DNA from: Bacillota bacterium
GTDB taxonomy: Bacteria > Bacillota > Clostridia > Oscillospirales > Ruminococcaceae
DNA length: 9,888 nucleotides
Assembly (NCBI GenBank): GCA_023456995.1
Contig: JAEWNU010000002.1
Location: 1 to 9,888, forward strand
Direction: 5' to 3'
The notes under the pieces were generated by a model. That model saw only the letters and a program-made list of their open reading frames with translations. It had not been told where the DNA came from and searched no databases. The first letter of the stretch is position 1. Each line of letters opens with the position of its first letter. Position numbers and translations under genes: made by a program. Shown piece after piece: positions 1 to 6,610 of the stretch.

Positions 1-91
1 CTTGCCACGCATATTTACAAAAAACTTAATCTCTAAAACTGTTTTCCCCTGCATATACATGCACTAAGACGACACAGGGGAGGGCACACAT

Positions 92-349
92 GTGAAAGGC
101 TTGCCGGAGGAGCGCGCCATACTGCTCGCTCAATATATCATCGAAAACAACGCAACGGTGCGCCAGGCGGCAAAGGCGTTTGATATTTCAAAGTCCACCG
201 TACATAAAGATGTCAGTGAACGCATCAAACTGCTGTCGCCGTCGCTGCATGAGCAGTGCAGGCATGTGCTTGAGGTGAATAAGTCGCAGCGGCATATTCG
301 CGGAGGGCTTGCCACAAGAGAAAAATATGCCAAAATGAGGACGAAATAA
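92..349 (+). CDS. spoIIID: Sporulation transcription regulator SpoIIID
   Basis: This 85-residue protein is a small DNA-binding regulator. In Bacillus and Clostridium, SpoIIID acts in the mother cell under sigma-E, repressing some early genes and activating others, including those leading to sigma-K. The sequence shows a helix-turn-helix at about residues 21-44 (ATVRQAAKAF, then DISKSTVHKDVSER) and the basic C-terminal segment HIRGGLATREKY that is typical of the family. Length is close to the usual 80-93 residues. The start is GTG at 92, 7 bases after a GGGGAGGG ribosome binding site (77-84); the ATG overlapping it at 90 is followed at once by a stop codon. CATATACAT at 52-60 resembles a sigma-E -10 element, but I see no -35 at the right distance, so the promoter is uncertain. 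The gene stands alone and is followed by a terminator. Confidence 0.96.
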   Translation: MKGLPEERAILLAQYIIENNATVRQAAKAFDISKSTVHKDVSERIKLLSPSLHEQCRHVLEVNKSQRHIRGGLATREKYAKMRTK

Positions 350-380
350 CCGGTCGGGCAGGTTTGCTCGCCCAATCTTC

Positions 381-424
381 AAGCGCACGCTTCCAAGGAT
401 TGGATGGTGCGCTTTTTGGGTTTT
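381..424 (+). terminator. Intrinsic terminator after spoIIID
   Basis: The arms AAGCGCAC (381-388) and GTGCGCTT (407-414) pair perfectly and are followed by a T-rich run (413-424, interrupted by GGG). It lies 32 bases after the spoIIID stop codon. A partly competing hairpin, CCAATCTT (372-379) with AAGGATTGG (395-403), overlaps its loop. Confidence 0.78.
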
Positions 425-450
425 ACAGGCGTTTAAGACTGTATTATAAT
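422..450 (+). promoter_or_regulatory. Upstream sigma-A promoter of murA (P1)
   Basis: TTTACA (422-427), a 17-base spacer and TATAAT (445-450) make a near-consensus sigma-A promoter. Its -35 box overlaps the T-run of the spoIIID terminator. It is the first of two tandem promoters reading towards murA. This is a motif match only, without start-site data. Confidence 0.6.
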
Positions 451-478
451 TGACATCTTTACCGAAAAATTGTACAAT
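450..478 (+). promoter_or_regulatory. Downstream sigma-A promoter of murA (P2)
   Basis: A perfect -35 box TTGACA (450-455), a 17-base spacer and TACAAT (473-478) predict a start near 485. That gives murA a leader of about 200 bases. The first base of this -35 box is the last base of the P1 -10 box, so the two promoters are tandem and touch. Confidence 0.72.
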
Positions 479-484
479 GAACAT

Positions 485-585
485 TAATTGTGAAAGCCGC
501 CAAAGCACACAAAGATTTCTGTTTAAAAAGCGAATGGCGGCCGTGGCTTTTTGCGGCTTTAACGCCGCTTTTTGGAGTTTTTTTT
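485..585 (+). ncRNA. Structured murA leader, possible attenuator or small RNA
   Basis: The predicted transcript from about 485 holds GCCGCCA (496-502), which pairs perfectly with TGGCGGC (535-541). It is followed by GCGGC (553-557) pairing with GCCGC (564-568) across a six-base loop. CTTTTTGGAG and then eight T residues (578-585) come next, so the second hairpin looks like an intrinsic terminator about 100 bases before the murA start. The two GCCGC copies and two GCGGC copies can exchange partners, which permits a terminated and a read-through fold. It could be an attenuator of murA, or a free RNA of about 100 bases with murA served by another promoter; a weak TATAAA lies at 650-655. No known RNA family was recognised. 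Confidence 0.4.
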
Positions 586-687
586 GATAATAAAAATTAC
601 ACGCCTTTTCACATGATAGGTGCTTAAACATTTTACTTGTGAGAGATACTATAAAAGAGTTAGCAAATAACGGAAGGAAGGTTCGCC

Positions 688-1977
688 TTGGAAAAGTTTG
701 TCATAAAAGGCGGTCAACCCCTTGGTGGAGAAGTTACAATCAGCGGTGCAAAAAATGCCGCCGTTGCCATTATTCCGGCGACAATTCTGGCAAAAGGCCG
801 CTGTGTGATCGAAAATGTTCCTGATATCAGCGATGTTGAAATCCTGCTTGAAATTCTGACACATCTCGGCGCAAAAACCCGCCGAATCACCCGCGATACC
901 CTCGAAATTGATACCTCTGCCGTGGACTGCAACGAGGTTCCCTATGATTTTGCAAGATCGATGCGTGCGTCCTATTATTTTCTTGGCGCATTGCTCGGGC
1001 GCTGCAATGAGGCAAATGTTTCGATGCCGGGCGGCTGCAACTTCGGTGTGCGGCCCATCGACCAGCATCTTAAAGGCTTTACCGCGCTGGGGGCCGAGGT
1101 GACCGTAGACAGCGGCATGATCTGCGCCAAGGCCAGCCGCCTGTTGGGCGCACACATACACTTTGACGTAGTCAGCGTCGGGGCGACCATCAACGTAATG
1201 ATGGCCGCAGTGAAGGCGCATGGCATTACCATTATGGAAAATGCCGCAAAAGAGCCCCATATCGTTGACTTGGCCAACTTTTTGAACTCAATGGGCGCCG
1301 ACATTCGCGGCGCAGGTACCGACGTCATCAAGGTTCATGGGGTGGATGTGCTCCATTCCAGCACCTATTCCATAATTCCCGACCAGATTGAGGCGGGCAC
1401 CTACATGGTGCTGGCGGCGGCGACGGGGGCGGATCTGCTCATCAAGAACGTCATCCCCAAGCATCTGGAATCGATCACTGACAAGCTGGAAGCGGCAGGT
1501 GCTATCGTCGAAGAGCTTGACGACGCGATTCACGTCACAGGACAGGCCGTCATCAACAAGGTCAATGTCAAAACGCTGCCCCACCCCGGCTTCCCCACCG
1601 ATATGCAGCCGCAGATTACCGCCATGCTCTGCCGTGCCAGTGGCACGAGCATCATTACCGAGGGCGTGTGGGAAGGCGGCCGGTTTAAATATATCGACGA
1701 ATTAAAGCGCATGGGCGCAAACATTTCGGTCGATGGCAAAATGGCGGTTATCGAAGGCGTCACGCGCCTGACCGGTGCGCCGGTTAAGGCGACTGATCTT
1801 CGTGCCGGTGCAGCGTTGGTTATCGCAGCGCTTGCCGCCGAGGGCGTCACCGAAATTGAAGATATCGAGCATATTGAGCGCGGCTATGAAAAGATTGTTG
1901 AAAAGCTTTTGCATATCGGCGCGGATATCAAAAAGCAGGTCACGCCTGATTCGGATGTCATCCGGCCCGCGCAATAG
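688..1977 (+). CDS. murA: UDP-N-acetylglucosamine 1-carboxyvinyltransferase MurA
   Basis: MurA transfers enolpyruvate from phosphoenolpyruvate to UDP-GlcNAc in the cytoplasm, the first committed step of peptidoglycan synthesis. The 429-residue length fits the family (about 417-440). Visible signatures are Lys22-Asn23 in SGAKNAA; the catalytic loop GGCNFGVRPIDQHL, whose Cys117 corresponds to Cys115 of E. coli (the cysteine alkylated by fosfomycin); Asp305 in the HPGFPTDMQPQ segment; and Arg372 in LRAGAAL. All catalytic positions are present, so a fosfomycin-sensitive enzyme is expected. The start is TTG at 688, 6 bases after GGAAGGAAGG (672-681). Firmicutes often carry two paralogues (MurAA and MurAB), and the sequence alone does not say which this is. 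It appears to be transcribed alone, from tandem promoters at 422-478 to a terminator just after its stop. In Bacillus a murA gene also lies in the broader spoIID-spoIIID neighbourhood. Confidence 0.97.
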   Translation: MEKFVIKGGQPLGGEVTISGAKNAAVAIIPATILAKGRCVIENVPDISDVEILLEILTHLGAKTRRITRDTLEIDTSAVDCNEVPYDFARSMRASYYFLGALLGRCNEANVSMPGGCNFGVRPIDQHLKGFTALGAEVTVDSGMICAKASRLLGAHIHFDVVSVGATINVMMAAVKAHGITIMENAAKEPHIVDLANFLNSMGADIRGAGTDVIKVHGVDVLHSSTYSIIPDQIEAGTYMVLAAATGADLLIKNVIPKHLESITDKLEAAGAIVEELDDAIHVTGQAVINKVNVKTLPHPGFPTDMQPQITAMLCRASGTSIITEGVWEGGRFKYIDELKRMGANISVDGKMAVIEGVTRLTGAPVKATDLRAGAALVIAALAAEGVTEIEDIEHIERGYEKIVEKLLHIGADIKKQVTPDSDVIRPAQ

Positions 1978-1996
1978 CGGTTTTAGTAAAGGCTCG

Positions 1997-2034
1997 GGCT
2001 ATCCCCGAAGGAATTTGGGGGTAGCCGTTTTGTT
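1997..2034 (+). terminator. Intrinsic terminator after murA
   Basis: A 10-bp stem joins GGCTATCCCC (1997-2006) and GGGGGTAGCC (2017-2026), with one G-U pair and a 10-base loop. It is followed by GTTTTGTTT, beginning 19 bases after the murA stop codon. Confidence 0.85.
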
Positions 2035-2212
2035 TAATCTATAGTCGAATAACGTCAAAACCACCCAGTCTTAGCGTGCTATTTTCGCGCCGCTGCTTCG
2101 CCCTGTTCACCAGGCGACAGCCTGCCCGCGTTGTCTATTGTACAACACGAAAAATTCCTCGCAAATACAAGGGCGATTTTAAAGTTAATCGGTTTATTAA
2201 GGGGAGATACTA

Positions 2213-3004
2213 TTGGCAAAATTCTGCGTGCTGGCCTCGTCAAGTGCGGGCAACAGCACCTACATATCCTGCGCGTCGGGCGCGGTGCTTGTCGACGCGG
2301 GCATCAGCTGCCGCAGAATTGTCAACGCGATCGCCGATATTGGCGAGTCGGCGTCCGAGCTTAAGGCGGTGTTGATCACACACGAGCACACCGACCACAT
2401 CAAGGGGCTATTAAACCTCATCAAGAAAACCGGCGCAGCGGTGTATGCCACCGGCCCGGTGCTCGACTACATATCGACGCGTAATCATGTGCCGACGGGT
2501 GCGACGCTCATCGAAGTGACCAGCCGTCCGTTTGAAGCGGCGGGTATGCAGATTCAGGCTTTTGCCACCCCGCATGACAGCGTTGCCAGCGTCGGCTACC
2601 GCCTGACGCTGCCCAATGAGCAGACCGTCGCTGTCGCCACTGACTTAGGGCTTGTCACCGACGAGGTTATGCAGGGGGTGCGGGGCTGCCGCACCGTGCT
2701 GCTGGAGTCAAACTATGATCCACAGCTGTTGCGTATGGGGCCGTACCCTTATTTTTTAAAGCAGCGCATCGCCTCGAATAACGGGCATCTGGATAATGAA
2801 AGCTCGGCAGCGTTAGCCGCTGCGCTAGTGGAATCCGGTACGGCACAGCTCTTTTTGGGGCATCTTTCTCGCGAGAACAACAACCCCGCGCTGGCTGAAC
2901 AAGTGACGGCGGCGGCACTCGCAGAGATTGGCGCACAGCGGGGAATCGATTTTGAGCTGGATGTCGCGCCCTATGATAATCTTTCACGGTTGGTGAGGTT
3001 CTAA
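2213..3004 (+). CDS. walJ: MBL-fold metallo-hydrolase, WalJ/YycJ type
   Basis: This 263-residue cytoplasmic protein belongs to the metallo-beta-lactamase fold hydrolases and matches the YycJ/WalJ subgroup, predicted to be two-metal nucleases or phosphodiesterases. In Bacillus yycJ belongs to the walRK locus, which controls cell-wall metabolism. Metal ligands are visible in order: the HEHTDH motif (His57, His59, Asp61, His62), His121 in TPHDS, Asp144 in ATDLG, and His217 in LGHLSRENN. The N-terminal ASSSAGNSTYI is also typical of the subgroup. The start is TTG at 2213, after AAGGGGAGA (2199-2207). The stop codon abuts the rlmH start with no gap, so the two genes are probably translationally coupled. 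The walRKHI genes are absent here; only the walJ-rlmH end of the arrangement is kept. No strong promoter was found upstream. The substrate is not predictable from sequence. Confidence 0.88.
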   Translation: MAKFCVLASSSAGNSTYISCASGAVLVDAGISCRRIVNAIADIGESASELKAVLITHEHTDHIKGLLNLIKKTGAAVYATGPVLDYISTRNHVPTGATLIEVTSRPFEAAGMQIQAFATPHDSVASVGYRLTLPNEQTVAVATDLGLVTDEVMQGVRGCRTVLLESNYDPQLLRMGPYPYFLKQRIASNNGHLDNESSAALAAALVESGTAQLFLGHLSRENNNPALAEQVTAAALAEIGAQRGIDFELDVAPYDNLSRLVRF

Positions 3005-3484
3005 ATGCGCAATATCAGACTAATAACAGTGGGCAAACTCAAAGAAAGCTATCTTTCTCAGGGGTGCGCTGAATACTTAAAGCGCCTGTCGGCCTATGCG
3101 AAGGTGCAGGTGATTGAGCTGGACGAGACTCGTCTGCCCGAGCGGCCCTCTCAGGCTCAGATTGACGCGGCACTGGCGGCTGAGAGCGAAAAAATTCTTG
3201 ATAAGGCGAAGGGTAGCGCACTCATTGCACTGTGCGTGGAGGGTGATCTGCTCTCTTCCGAGCAGCTGGCTGCAAAGCTTGACGCGCTTGAGGTTCAGGG
3301 CAACAGCGCCATTTCGCTGGTCATCGGCAGCTCGTTTGGGTTGGATGAGGCAGTCAAAAAAGCGGCGGTACTGCGACTATCGTTCTCGCGCATGACATTT
3401 CCGCATCAGCTTATGCGCTTGATGCTTTGCGAACAGCTTTATCGTGCCTGCTCCATTTCGGCGGGCGGGAAATATCATAAATAG
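3005..3484 (+). CDS. rlmH: 23S rRNA (pseudouridine1915-N3)-methyltransferase RlmH
   Basis: RlmH is a SPOUT-class methyltransferase that uses S-adenosylmethionine to methylate pseudouridine 1915 in helix 69 of 23S rRNA, acting late on the assembled 70S ribosome. The protein has 159 residues, the family norm. It carries the expected motifs: N-terminal IRLITVGKLK, LCVEGD (77-81), the knot region VIGSSFGLDEAV (106-117), and the C-terminal stretch SRMTFPHQLMRLMLCEQLYRA ending in GGKYHK. These residues form the cofactor site and the C-terminal tail used in rRNA recognition. ATG at 3005 immediately follows the stop codon of the walJ-type gene, which indicates one transcript and probably coupled translation. 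The same gene pair lies close together in Bacillus (yycJ and yydA). An intrinsic terminator follows 40 bases downstream. Confidence 0.97.
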   Translation: MRNIRLITVGKLKESYLSQGCAEYLKRLSAYAKVQVIELDETRLPERPSQAQIDAALAAESEKILDKAKGSALIALCVEGDLLSSEQLAAKLDALEVQGNSAISLVIGSSFGLDEAVKKAAVLRLSFSRMTFPHQLMRLMLCEQLYRACSISAGGKYHK

Positions 3485-3523
3485 TGTGGCAAATTAATCC
3501 TTTCGCGCGTTTTGCGGCATTAC

Positions 3524-3551
3524 GCCGACGGTGAGAAGCCGTCGGCTTTTG
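3524..3551 (+). terminator. Intrinsic terminator between rlmH and tex
   Basis: GCCGACGG (3524-3531) pairs perfectly with CCGTCGGC (3539-3546) across a 7-base loop, followed by only four T residues (3547-3550). The short T-run suggests it may be leaky. It ends about 30 bases before the tex start codon. Confidence 0.8.
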
Positions 3552-3580
3552 GATAGACTAGCCTGAAAAGAGGGAGACAT

Positions 3581-5734
3581 TTGAATCTGATACAGCAACT
3601 GGCGCAGGAATTATCACTGCGCGAAAGCCAGGTGGAAAGTGCGGTCAAGCTGCTCGACGAGGGCAACACCGTGCCGTTTATCGCCCGTTACCGCAAGGAG
3701 GTGACCGGCTCGCTTGATGACGGTCAGCTGCGCGACCTTGAAGATCGCCTCAACTATCTGCGCAATCTCGATAAGCGCCGCGAGGAAATACGCTCTTCTA
3801 TCGAGGGACAGGGCGCGTTAACCGACGAATTGGCCGTCGCTATTGCCGACGCCAAAACGCTGGCGACGCTAGAAGATCTTTATCTGCCCTACAAGAAAAA
3901 GCGCCGCACCCGCGCGATGATGGCGAAGGAAAAGGGCTTGGAGCCGCTGGCGCTCAAATTCTTTGAACAGACCGGTGCCGCGCTGCCCGACGTGCTGGCA
4001 GCCCCGTTTGTCGATGCTGAAAAGGGCGTCGAAACAGTCGAGGATGCCATCGCGGGCGCAAAGGACATCATCGCCGAAATGGTCTCGGATGACGCGGCGG
4101 TGCGCGGTGCTTTGCGTGCGTTTTTACAGCGTACGGCTTGTCTGCGTTCGGTGTCGGATGACGAACAGGCGGCGCAGGGCGTTTACGCCATGTACTGCGA
4201 TTTTTCCGAGCCGGTGAGCAAGGTTGCGGGCTACCGCGTGCTGGCGATTGACCGCGGCGAGCGCGAGAACGTTCTGAAAGTCTCAATCGAATGCGACATG
4301 GAAGCGGCGCTTCAAACGCTGGAGCGCATGGTGGTCAAAAAGGGATTTTCGCCGTCGATTGATGTCGTGAAAGAAGCCAGCGCCGATGCGCTGACCCGCT
4401 TAATTTTCCCGTCGCTGGAGCGCGAGCTGCGCAGCGCATTGACTGAGAATGCCGCCGAACAGGCGATAAAAGTATTTGCACTAAACTTAAAGCCGCTTTT
4501 AATGCAGCCGCCCGTCAAGGGTCGCGTGACGCTGGGGCTTGACCCCGCGTACCGAACCGGGTGCAAAATTGCGGTGGTGGATGCCACCGGGCGTGTGCTG
4601 GACACCACAGTGGTTTACCCGACGCCGCCTCAGAGCAAAGTTGACGAAGCCGCCGCAAAGCTCAAGGCGCTGATCAAAAAGCACGACGTCAGCGTTATTT
4701 CCATCGGCAACGGAACCGCCTCGAAGGAATCGGAGATCTTTGTCGCTGACCTCATCAAGACGCTGGACACGCCGGTGGCCTACATGGTGGTCAGTGAGGC
4801 GGGCGCGAGCGTCTATTCGGCCTCCAAGCTTGCCGCCGAGGAATTTCCACAGTATGACGTGTCGCTGCGCTCGGCGGTGTCGATTGCGCGCCGCTTGCAG
4901 GACCCGCTTGCTGAGCTGGTCAAGATTGACCCCAAGGCCATCGGCGTGGGTCAGTACCAGCACGACATGCCTAAAAACCGGCTGGATCAGTCACTGGGCG
5001 GCGTGGTCGAGGACTGTGTGAACTCGGTGGGTGTGGACGTGAACACCGCATCATTCTCTCTGCTGGCCTATATCGCGGGCATAGGCCCGGCACTGGCGAA
5101 AAATATCGTGGCTTACCGCGAGGAAAACGGACATTTCACCTCGCGTAAGGCGCTGATGTCGGTACCAAAGCTCGGCAAAAAGGCGTTTGAACAGGCGGCT
5201 GGCTTCATGCGCGTCGCCGAGAGCGAAAACCCGCTGGATAACACAGCGGTGCATCCTGAGAGCTACACTGCGGCACAAAAGCTGCTCAAATCCTGCGGCT
5301 TTACTGCGGCGGATTTGCGCGCCGGACACCTTCAAACGCTGCCCGAGCGTGTGGCGGAAAAGGGTGAAGCCGCACTGGCGGCGGAACTTGGCGTCGGCGT
5401 TCCCACGCTGCGCGACATGGTCACCGAACTGTTAAAGCCCGGGCGCGATCCGCGCGACGAGCTGCCGCCCCCCATGCTGCGCAGTGACCTGCTGGAGCTT
5501 TCAGACCTGAAGCCCGACATGATTTTAGACGGCACGGTGCGCAACGTGGTCGATTTCGGCGCGTTTGTCGATATCGGGGTGCATCAGGACGGTTTGGTGC
5601 ATATCTCCCGCATTTGTGACCGGTTTTTGAAACACCCGAGCGAAGCGGTTCGAGTAGGAGACGTGGTCAAGGTGAAGGTGCTGGAAGTGGATGCAAAGCG
5701 CAAGCGCATCTCACTGACCATGCGCGACATCTGA
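3581..5734 (+). CDS. tex: Tex-family RNA-binding transcription accessory protein
   Basis: Tex is a conserved cytoplasmic nucleic-acid-binding protein that affects transcription and RNA metabolism; its precise biochemical role is not settled. The 717 residues match Bacillus YdcI (about 719) and are a little shorter than E. coli Tex. Domains in order are the helical Tex N-terminal region (1 to about 200), a YqgF/RNase H-like domain starting near residue 319 (GLDPAYRTGCK, later SIGNGTASKESE), tandem helix-hairpin-helix segments near 490-555 (LLAYIAGIGPALAKNIVAYR), and a C-terminal S1 RNA-binding domain near 648-717 (DGTVRNVVDFGAFVDIGVHQ and onward). The start is TTG at 3581 after GAGGGAGA. An intrinsic terminator ends about 30 bases upstream, with no recognisable promoter in between, so expression may rely on read-through. 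The YczE-type gene follows 21 bases downstream and is probably co-transcribed. Confidence 0.96.
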   Translation: MNLIQQLAQELSLRESQVESAVKLLDEGNTVPFIARYRKEVTGSLDDGQLRDLEDRLNYLRNLDKRREEIRSSIEGQGALTDELAVAIADAKTLATLEDLYLPYKKKRRTRAMMAKEKGLEPLALKFFEQTGAALPDVLAAPFVDAEKGVETVEDAIAGAKDIIAEMVSDDAAVRGALRAFLQRTACLRSVSDDEQAAQGVYAMYCDFSEPVSKVAGYRVLAIDRGERENVLKVSIECDMEAALQTLERMVVKKGFSPSIDVVKEASADALTRLIFPSLERELRSALTENAAEQAIKVFALNLKPLLMQPPVKGRVTLGLDPAYRTGCKIAVVDATGRVLDTTVVYPTPPQSKVDEAAAKLKALIKKHDVSVISIGNGTASKESEIFVADLIKTLDTPVAYMVVSEAGASVYSASKLAAEEFPQYDVSLRSAVSIARRLQDPLAELVKIDPKAIGVGQYQHDMPKNRLDQSLGGVVEDCVNSVGVDVNTASFSLLAYIAGIGPALAKNIVAYREENGHFTSRKALMSVPKLGKKAFEQAAGFMRVAESENPLDNTAVHPESYTAAQKLLKSCGFTAADLRAGHLQTLPERVAEKGEAALAAELGVGVPTLRDMVTELLKPGRDPRDELPPPMLRSDLLELSDLKPDMILDGTVRNVVDFGAFVDIGVHQDGLVHISRICDRFLKHPSEAVRVGDVVKVKVLEVDAKRKRISLTMRDI

Positions 5735-5755
5735 GGATGGGGAAGGGAAGCGACG

Positions 5756-6421
5756 ATGCCAAATTATGTGATTAGATTTTTACGAATGATCTTTGGAATA
5801 GCGATCTATGGCACTGGCGTTTACATGACGATTCAGGCCAATTTGGGGCTTAGCCCCTGGGATGCGCTGAACATGGGTATTTATTACGCCACAGGCCTGA
5901 GTTTTGGCAACGCCTCGGTGATGGTGGGAATGTTTATTCTGGTGGCGGATGTGCTGTTGGGCGAAAAGATTGGCTTTGGCACACTGGTCAACACCATCAT
6001 GATCGGCAAGATGGTTGATCTGTTCAACTACATCGACCTTCTGCCCAAAATGAACGGATTTTTATCCGGGATTGCACTGTTGCTTTCCGGACAGATACTC
6101 ATTTGCTTTGGCATGTATTTTTACATCGGCGCAGGCTTGGGCAGCGGCCCGCGCGATTCGTTGATGATTGCGCTGCATCGCAAACTGCCGCGCGTTCCAA
6201 TCGGCTTGGCGCGTGGTCTGGTGGAAGGTACCGCGCTATTGATTGGCTGGATGCTGGGAGCTAAAGTAGGCATCGGCACGCTGATTGCGGTGCTGGGTAT
6301 TGGCTTTATCATGCAGGGTGTTTTTGCGCTGGTGCACTTTGACCCCAAGGCAGTGCGCCACGAAAACGTCATGGTGACCATCAACCATATGCGCTGTGGG
6401 CAAGAGATTGAGAAAGCTTAA
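5756..6421 (+). CDS. YczE/YyaS/YitT-family integral membrane protein
   Basis: The protein has 221 residues and is strongly hydrophobic. I assign it to the YczE/YyaS/YitT family of membrane proteins, whose transported substrate or role is unknown. About six membrane segments can be picked out: near residues 8-28, 52-69, 73-93, 102-125, 150-168 and 170-193. There is no cleavable signal peptide, and the tail after residue 194 is polar. An internal duplication is visible: GLSPWDALNMGI (31-42) corresponds to GLGSGPRDSLMIAL (127-140), and GEKIGFGTLVNTIMIGKMVD corresponds to GAKVGIGTLIAVLGIGFIMQ. The start is ATG at 5756, after GGGGAAGGGAAG. It sits 21 bases after tex and is followed by a strong terminator, so it is probably the second gene of a tex operon. 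I infer no function from the pairing. Confidence 0.85.
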   Translation: MPNYVIRFLRMIFGIAIYGTGVYMTIQANLGLSPWDALNMGIYYATGLSFGNASVMVGMFILVADVLLGEKIGFGTLVNTIMIGKMVDLFNYIDLLPKMNGFLSGIALLLSGQILICFGMYFYIGAGLGSGPRDSLMIALHRKLPRVPIGLARGLVEGTALLIGWMLGAKVGIGTLIAVLGIGFIMQGVFALVHFDPKAVRHENVMVTINHMRCGQEIEKA

Positions 6422-6435
6422 GTTTGTGTTTTGAA

Positions 6436-6477
6436 GGCGGTGCGCTGAAAGCGTGCCGCCTCTCTCTTTTTCTCTCT
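6436..6477 (+). terminator. Intrinsic terminator after the YczE-type gene
   Basis: GGCGGTGCGC (6436-6445) pairs with GCGTGCCGCC (6451-6460) over 10 bp, including two G-U pairs, around the loop TGAAA. The pyrimidine tract TCTCTCTTTTTCTCTC follows. It lies 15 bases after the stop codon and plausibly ends the tex transcript. Confidence 0.82.
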
Positions 6478-6508
6478 ATAGTTCTATTTCTATTTCTACT
6501 TCTACTTC
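6461..6508 (+). repeat. Pyrimidine tract with TTCTAT/TTCTAC hexanucleotide repeat
   Basis: Nearly every base from 6461 to 6508 is C or T. From 6482 it resolves into TTCTAT twice, then TTCTAC twice, then TTC. Such tracts can slip during replication or form triplex DNA. Short open frames cross it on both strands, but their low-complexity products look like artefacts of the repeat. Confidence 0.75.
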
Positions 6509-6530
6509 GGATTCCGCGCACGCACGAGCG

Positions 6531-6610
6531 GCAGGTTACCGCAGGTTTTTGCAGCTTGCCGCAGCTTGCCGCAGTCTGCCGCAGCTTGCGGCAAATTGCC
6601 GCAGACTTTT
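6531..6610 (+). repeat. Array of eight 10-bp repeats, consensus GCAGCTTGCC
   Basis: Eight units of exactly 10 bases run from 6531 to 6610. Units 3 and 4 (6551-6570) are identical to the consensus; the others differ at one to five positions, and the end units decay to T-runs. Overlapping inverted repeats lie inside: TGCCGCA (6577-6583) with TGCGGCA (6587-6593), and TGCGGCAA (6587-6594) with TTGCCGCA (6596-6603). A period of 10 is not a multiple of 3, which argues against a protein repeat. Isolated CTTGCCGCAGC (6738-6748) and TTGCCGCAG (6852-6860) recur nearby. Confidence 0.85.

Noticed and set aside
9..60. A sigma-E promoter for spoIIID from CATATT (10-15) and CATATACAT (52-60).
   Set aside because: The two boxes are about 36 bases apart, far more than the usual 16-18, so they cannot act as one promoter.
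188..631. A 147-codon minus-strand frame over spoIIID and the murA leader.
   Set aside because: It overlaps spoIIID, both promoters and the terminator, and its product shows no family features.
649..1260. A 203-codon minus-strand frame inside murA, and similar shadow frames in tex, ackA and tmcAL.
   Set aside because: All lie in other frames of strongly conserved genes and have compositions typical of antisense or frame-shifted GC-rich coding DNA.
2111..2124. CAGGC/GCCTG hairpin upstream of the WalJ-type gene.
   Set aside because: A 5-bp stem without supporting context is expected by chance in GC-rich sequence.
2076..2375. Short plus-strand frames (2076-2375 and 2131-2364) before and across the start of the WalJ-type gene.
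   Set aside because: They overlap the start of a well-supported gene in another frame, have no good ribosome binding site and look arginine- and cysteine-rich by chance.
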